From Dolomedes plantarius (taxonomy: Eukaryota > Arthropoda > Arachnida > Araneae > Dolomedidae), in contig OU015490.1 of the NCBI GenBank assembly GCA_907164885.2, positions 218,578,391 through 218,642,390 of the forward strand: 64,000 nucleotides of DNA, in the 5' to 3' direction. Under the pieces are notes generated by a model that worked only from the letters and a program-made list of their open reading frames with translations, was not told the origin of the DNA and made no database searches. Below, piece after piece: positions 61,296-64,000 of this stretch; the stretch's first letter is position 1, and every line of letters begins with the position of its first letter. The translations under genes were made by a program, and so were the position numbers.

Positions 61296-64000
61296 GTAAG
61301 TTTGTGATTTTTGAAAATTTAGTTCCTCCTTCATTCTCCGTTTCCGAAATATGTTGCACCTTTACAAAAATTTAACTTTTTTTTTTTTTTCAAATCCTTT
61401 CATGGTTAAAGTTAGGCAGAGGAATACTCTCGTTTCTCTCAATTGTAAAAAAAAAATAGGCTCTGTTAAGGTGATACTATGCAGAGTTTAGAAAATAAGT
61501 GTGTTTGATGCACGTTAAAAATGCTTGTTATTCGTTTTCAAAATATATATCACCTTTATAAAAATACAATTTTTAAAAAAATTTCTTTCCAAATTAGTAG
61601 GAAGAGTGCTGTCCTGTTTCCCGCAAATATGCTAAATTGGCTGTGTTAAGGTAATACGAAATATGTGTGCTTGATGCACGTTAAAAATATTGTTTGAGCA
61701 GAATTCCCTTTATAAATGTACTTCAGAATCTCGTTTCTGCGCTCCTCGGTTGTACGATTTCCGCAGTTAATCGCAAATTTTCAAATCTTCAGAGAGCTTC
61801 CGTTGAAAATGACGCGTAAATAATTACAGTTGAACTTTATTTAACTAAGTCTGAATATCATCCAGTGGCGCTCCCAGGGGGTGGATCAAGGGGCCCTGCC
61901 CCCCCCCTAAAGAAATAGAAATTGCATTATGAATATTGAATTTGCATTATAAATATTTTTATCCGTTCAACTTGCTCCCCCCCCCCCCCCAGATTAAATC
62001 CTGGGTGCGCCACTGACATCGTCCACATTCAATTTTCCGCGCTGATAAAAGATAATAATTTGGCTTTCTTACCGATATGCTGTTTTGCTAGATGCAAACT
62101 GCATATTGGTAATGCTGCAGAACTGCAAATTGTATATCGTACCTTTATGAAATGCTTCAAGTAATATTCATTCCGATCCTCAACGGGGGGTTATATTTAA
62201 TGATTACTGGAGAGCGATTTACAACGATTCTCGGTCATCGGTAATTACAAATGAAATGATTGATGACACGAAAGAATACGGAGGAAAGAGTATTGATGAA
62301 GGAAAATAAATCAGTTCAGCAATCTTATTTGATGCGTTAGCTGTTTTTCATGCTGAGAATTCATATTTTGCAAAGGATAATTACAATATGAACCCCCCAA
62401 AAATCCTTAGTAACTCAGAACCCTGTAATTAAAGCCGTTATTTTCAGGAAATCCTAAAAATTAGCATAAACAAATTAGATTATAATGAGTTTTTAAAAAA
62501 ATTTCCAGTTTTTAAAAGAATATTATTTTAGTCGAGATATATTAACAATGGGTATATTATAATTCACATTAATACATACAATTTTTTTTCGTTTTCAAAA
62601 AAATATTTTAGTCGAGGTATTTAATATTACGTATGTTTTTGCTTAGATGAATATGGATATTTGTAACGAATTTTGTTTCGGAAGTTAGATCATATTAAAT
62701 AATTTGGGAAAGTAATAAGTTAGAAAAATAAATGAATTTAAATCAATAGGAAAATCAGTAATTTCAGTTATTAACAAAATAATCAATTATTGCTAATAAA
62801 ATAATTTTGATAAATATAATAATCAATCCAGTCATTAATAATATGTTTTTTAATTTGTTCATTCCGAATGATTTTTACATAGAAATAACCTTTAATGCGA
62901 TTTTTCGTGGGACCAGCTAAATTTATTCATAATGCTTTCTTGTTTGTTTGGGCTCGAGTACATTGTATAAATCACGCTCTGCTGTACTTTAGAAGTAACA
63001 TAGTACTCTCAAATGACTGTTATATTACTGATTTTCTGTTTTTTTATTATTCCCTTACTGTCTTAAAAAAAAAAAAAAAATGTTACCTGAAATCAGAATT
63101 GCAAGATGCGTACTAAAACCATTTTTAAAATAATTTATTTTTGCTTTTAGTTGTGAAATGTATAGTTTCAGATATTAAATATGTCATAAGCAATCCCCTC
63201 CTTTGTGAAAGACTGCGTACTTCACACCTGCATTTCAATTTATCTTTTCGTGAGTTGTAAGTCACCGCTTTCATATTCAGTTGTTTCCATATTCAGTTTC
63301 AATTTATTTATTTGTTCACAGTGCAGGATAACATGTTCTCTTAAAGCAGTTTTATTTACTTTCTCTCTCTTTTTCACGTTAAAAATCATTGAAAAAAGCA
63401 AGTTTTCCTCGGATCTTTTACTAACTTTCAAATTGCATTAATTTTTGGATACTGAAATGTTTTCCAGTGCATGCTATCGGTATGAATATGAAAACTTTCT
63501 AATAAGAAACAGTCAAATAACAAAATTTCAGCTGATTTATAATCACCTCACGTCATAAGCTACTGCAAAAAGTTAATTCCGAGGCACACATTGAACCATG
63601 TTTTGAAATTTTAATATGATCAACCACAGCAAAATGATATTAAGAGAAAAATCTTGTTACGAAAGGTTCAGCATGCTTAGTTTTTCAAAGAATTAGAAAA
63701 AAAAAATGGCTTTTTTTCTTTATCTCTTGACGAAGAATATCCCAGATGTTGCATAATCGTGTATTTTAAATGGATCTTTCTAAATGTCTTTTTTTTTTTT
63801 TTTTTTTTTTTTGGTATTGGTGCGTGAGTAATAGCAAGTTTTAATCGTTGAAATACAGTACCCTTGCGTTTTGGATTATCAAAGGCATTGATCAAACCAT
63901 ATCAAAACTCAACGTTTTCTATTTGTAACCATTTCATGCTGATTAATTAATCGACGGACTGAAGAAGCTTTGCTTTTAAAATCAAACGAATTGTATTAAA
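61296..64000 (+). other. First intron of the par-3 gene (extends past the window)
   Basis: Begins with a consensus donor. About 2.7 kb of AT-rich DNA holds a hAT MITE at 61,863 and poly(A)/poly(T) runs at about 63,065 and 63,790. No second exon or other gene is recognisable. Confidence 0.6.
61863..62015. mobile_element. hAT-type MITE in par-3 intron 1
   Basis: Ends CAGTGGCGCTCCCAGGGGG and CCTGGGTGCGCCACTG. Flanks ATATCATC and ACATCGTC agree at six of eight positions. Interior has TGCATTATRAATATT twice. Confidence 0.6.

Overview
The window looks like animal, most likely arthropod, nuclear DNA. It is AT-rich and dense in transposons, with many tRNA-derived SINE-like units, TA-flanked pogo/Tc1-type MITEs and 8-bp-TSD hAT-type MITEs. 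At the far right is the first coding exon of a conserved animal polarity gene. A chelicerate such as a spider would fit the transposon mix, but that is only an inference. Almost all long open reading frames belong to mobile elements.

Positions 1-11,582 hold the right part of a Maverick/Polinton (polintovirus-like) element that runs off the left edge. Its readable genes are a major-capsid candidate (partial), a small basic protein, a minor-capsid/penton candidate, an adenain-like protease, a small protein with a hydrophobic segment, a coiled-coil protein, an FtsK/HerA packaging ATPase, a two-TM SLATT-like protein, a PLA2-like/zinc-ribbon protein, a chromodomain integrase, a zinc-ribbon VLTF3-like protein, a full protein-primed DNA polymerase B and a small putative OB-fold protein. 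Frames are open and motifs intact, so the copy looks young. Two gene pairs are joined by -1 overlaps with canonical slippery heptamers. The PLA2/integrase overlap also has a hairpin at canonical spacing, which makes a programmed -1 frameshift signal. The genes share a TATAAATAA-like motif just before the ATG. Convergent pairs meet at hairpins, and a divergent promoter carries 21-bp palindromic repeats. The right end sits in a dispersed repeat whose uninterrupted paralogue at 41.7 kb serves as an empty site.

Positions 11.6-28.7 kb are mostly decayed repeats: SINE-like units, pogo-type and hAT MITEs, AT/GT/CT microsatellites and RTE-like tails. Unexplained GC-richer islands lie at 19.6-20.05 and 23.0-23.65 kb.

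Positions 28.7-38.3 kb hold a degenerate pogo/jerky-type transposon whose transposase is split by a Ty1/copia retrotransposon (30,738-37,581). The copia LTRs are 706 bp and identical by eye. Its gag-pro-int and RT-RNaseH parts are in the same frame, separated only by a TGA followed by CTA, a known readthrough context.

Positions 39.1-59.5 kb contain a frameshifted Tc1-like element with intact TIRs and further copies of the dispersed repeat. They also contain a GC-richer segment that may be a conserved non-coding element, many MITEs (hAT, pogo, piggyBac types), nested insertions, a 978-bp near-palindrome built from a mariner-like transposase 3' end, and an array of RTE-like tails.

Positions 59.9-64.0 kb appear to be the start of a par-3/bazooka (PARD3) orthologue on the + strand: a GC-richer upstream region, a CRE palindrome, and a 40-codon first coding exon ending in GTAAGT. 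The first intron then runs past the right edge. This is the only conserved host gene I can support.
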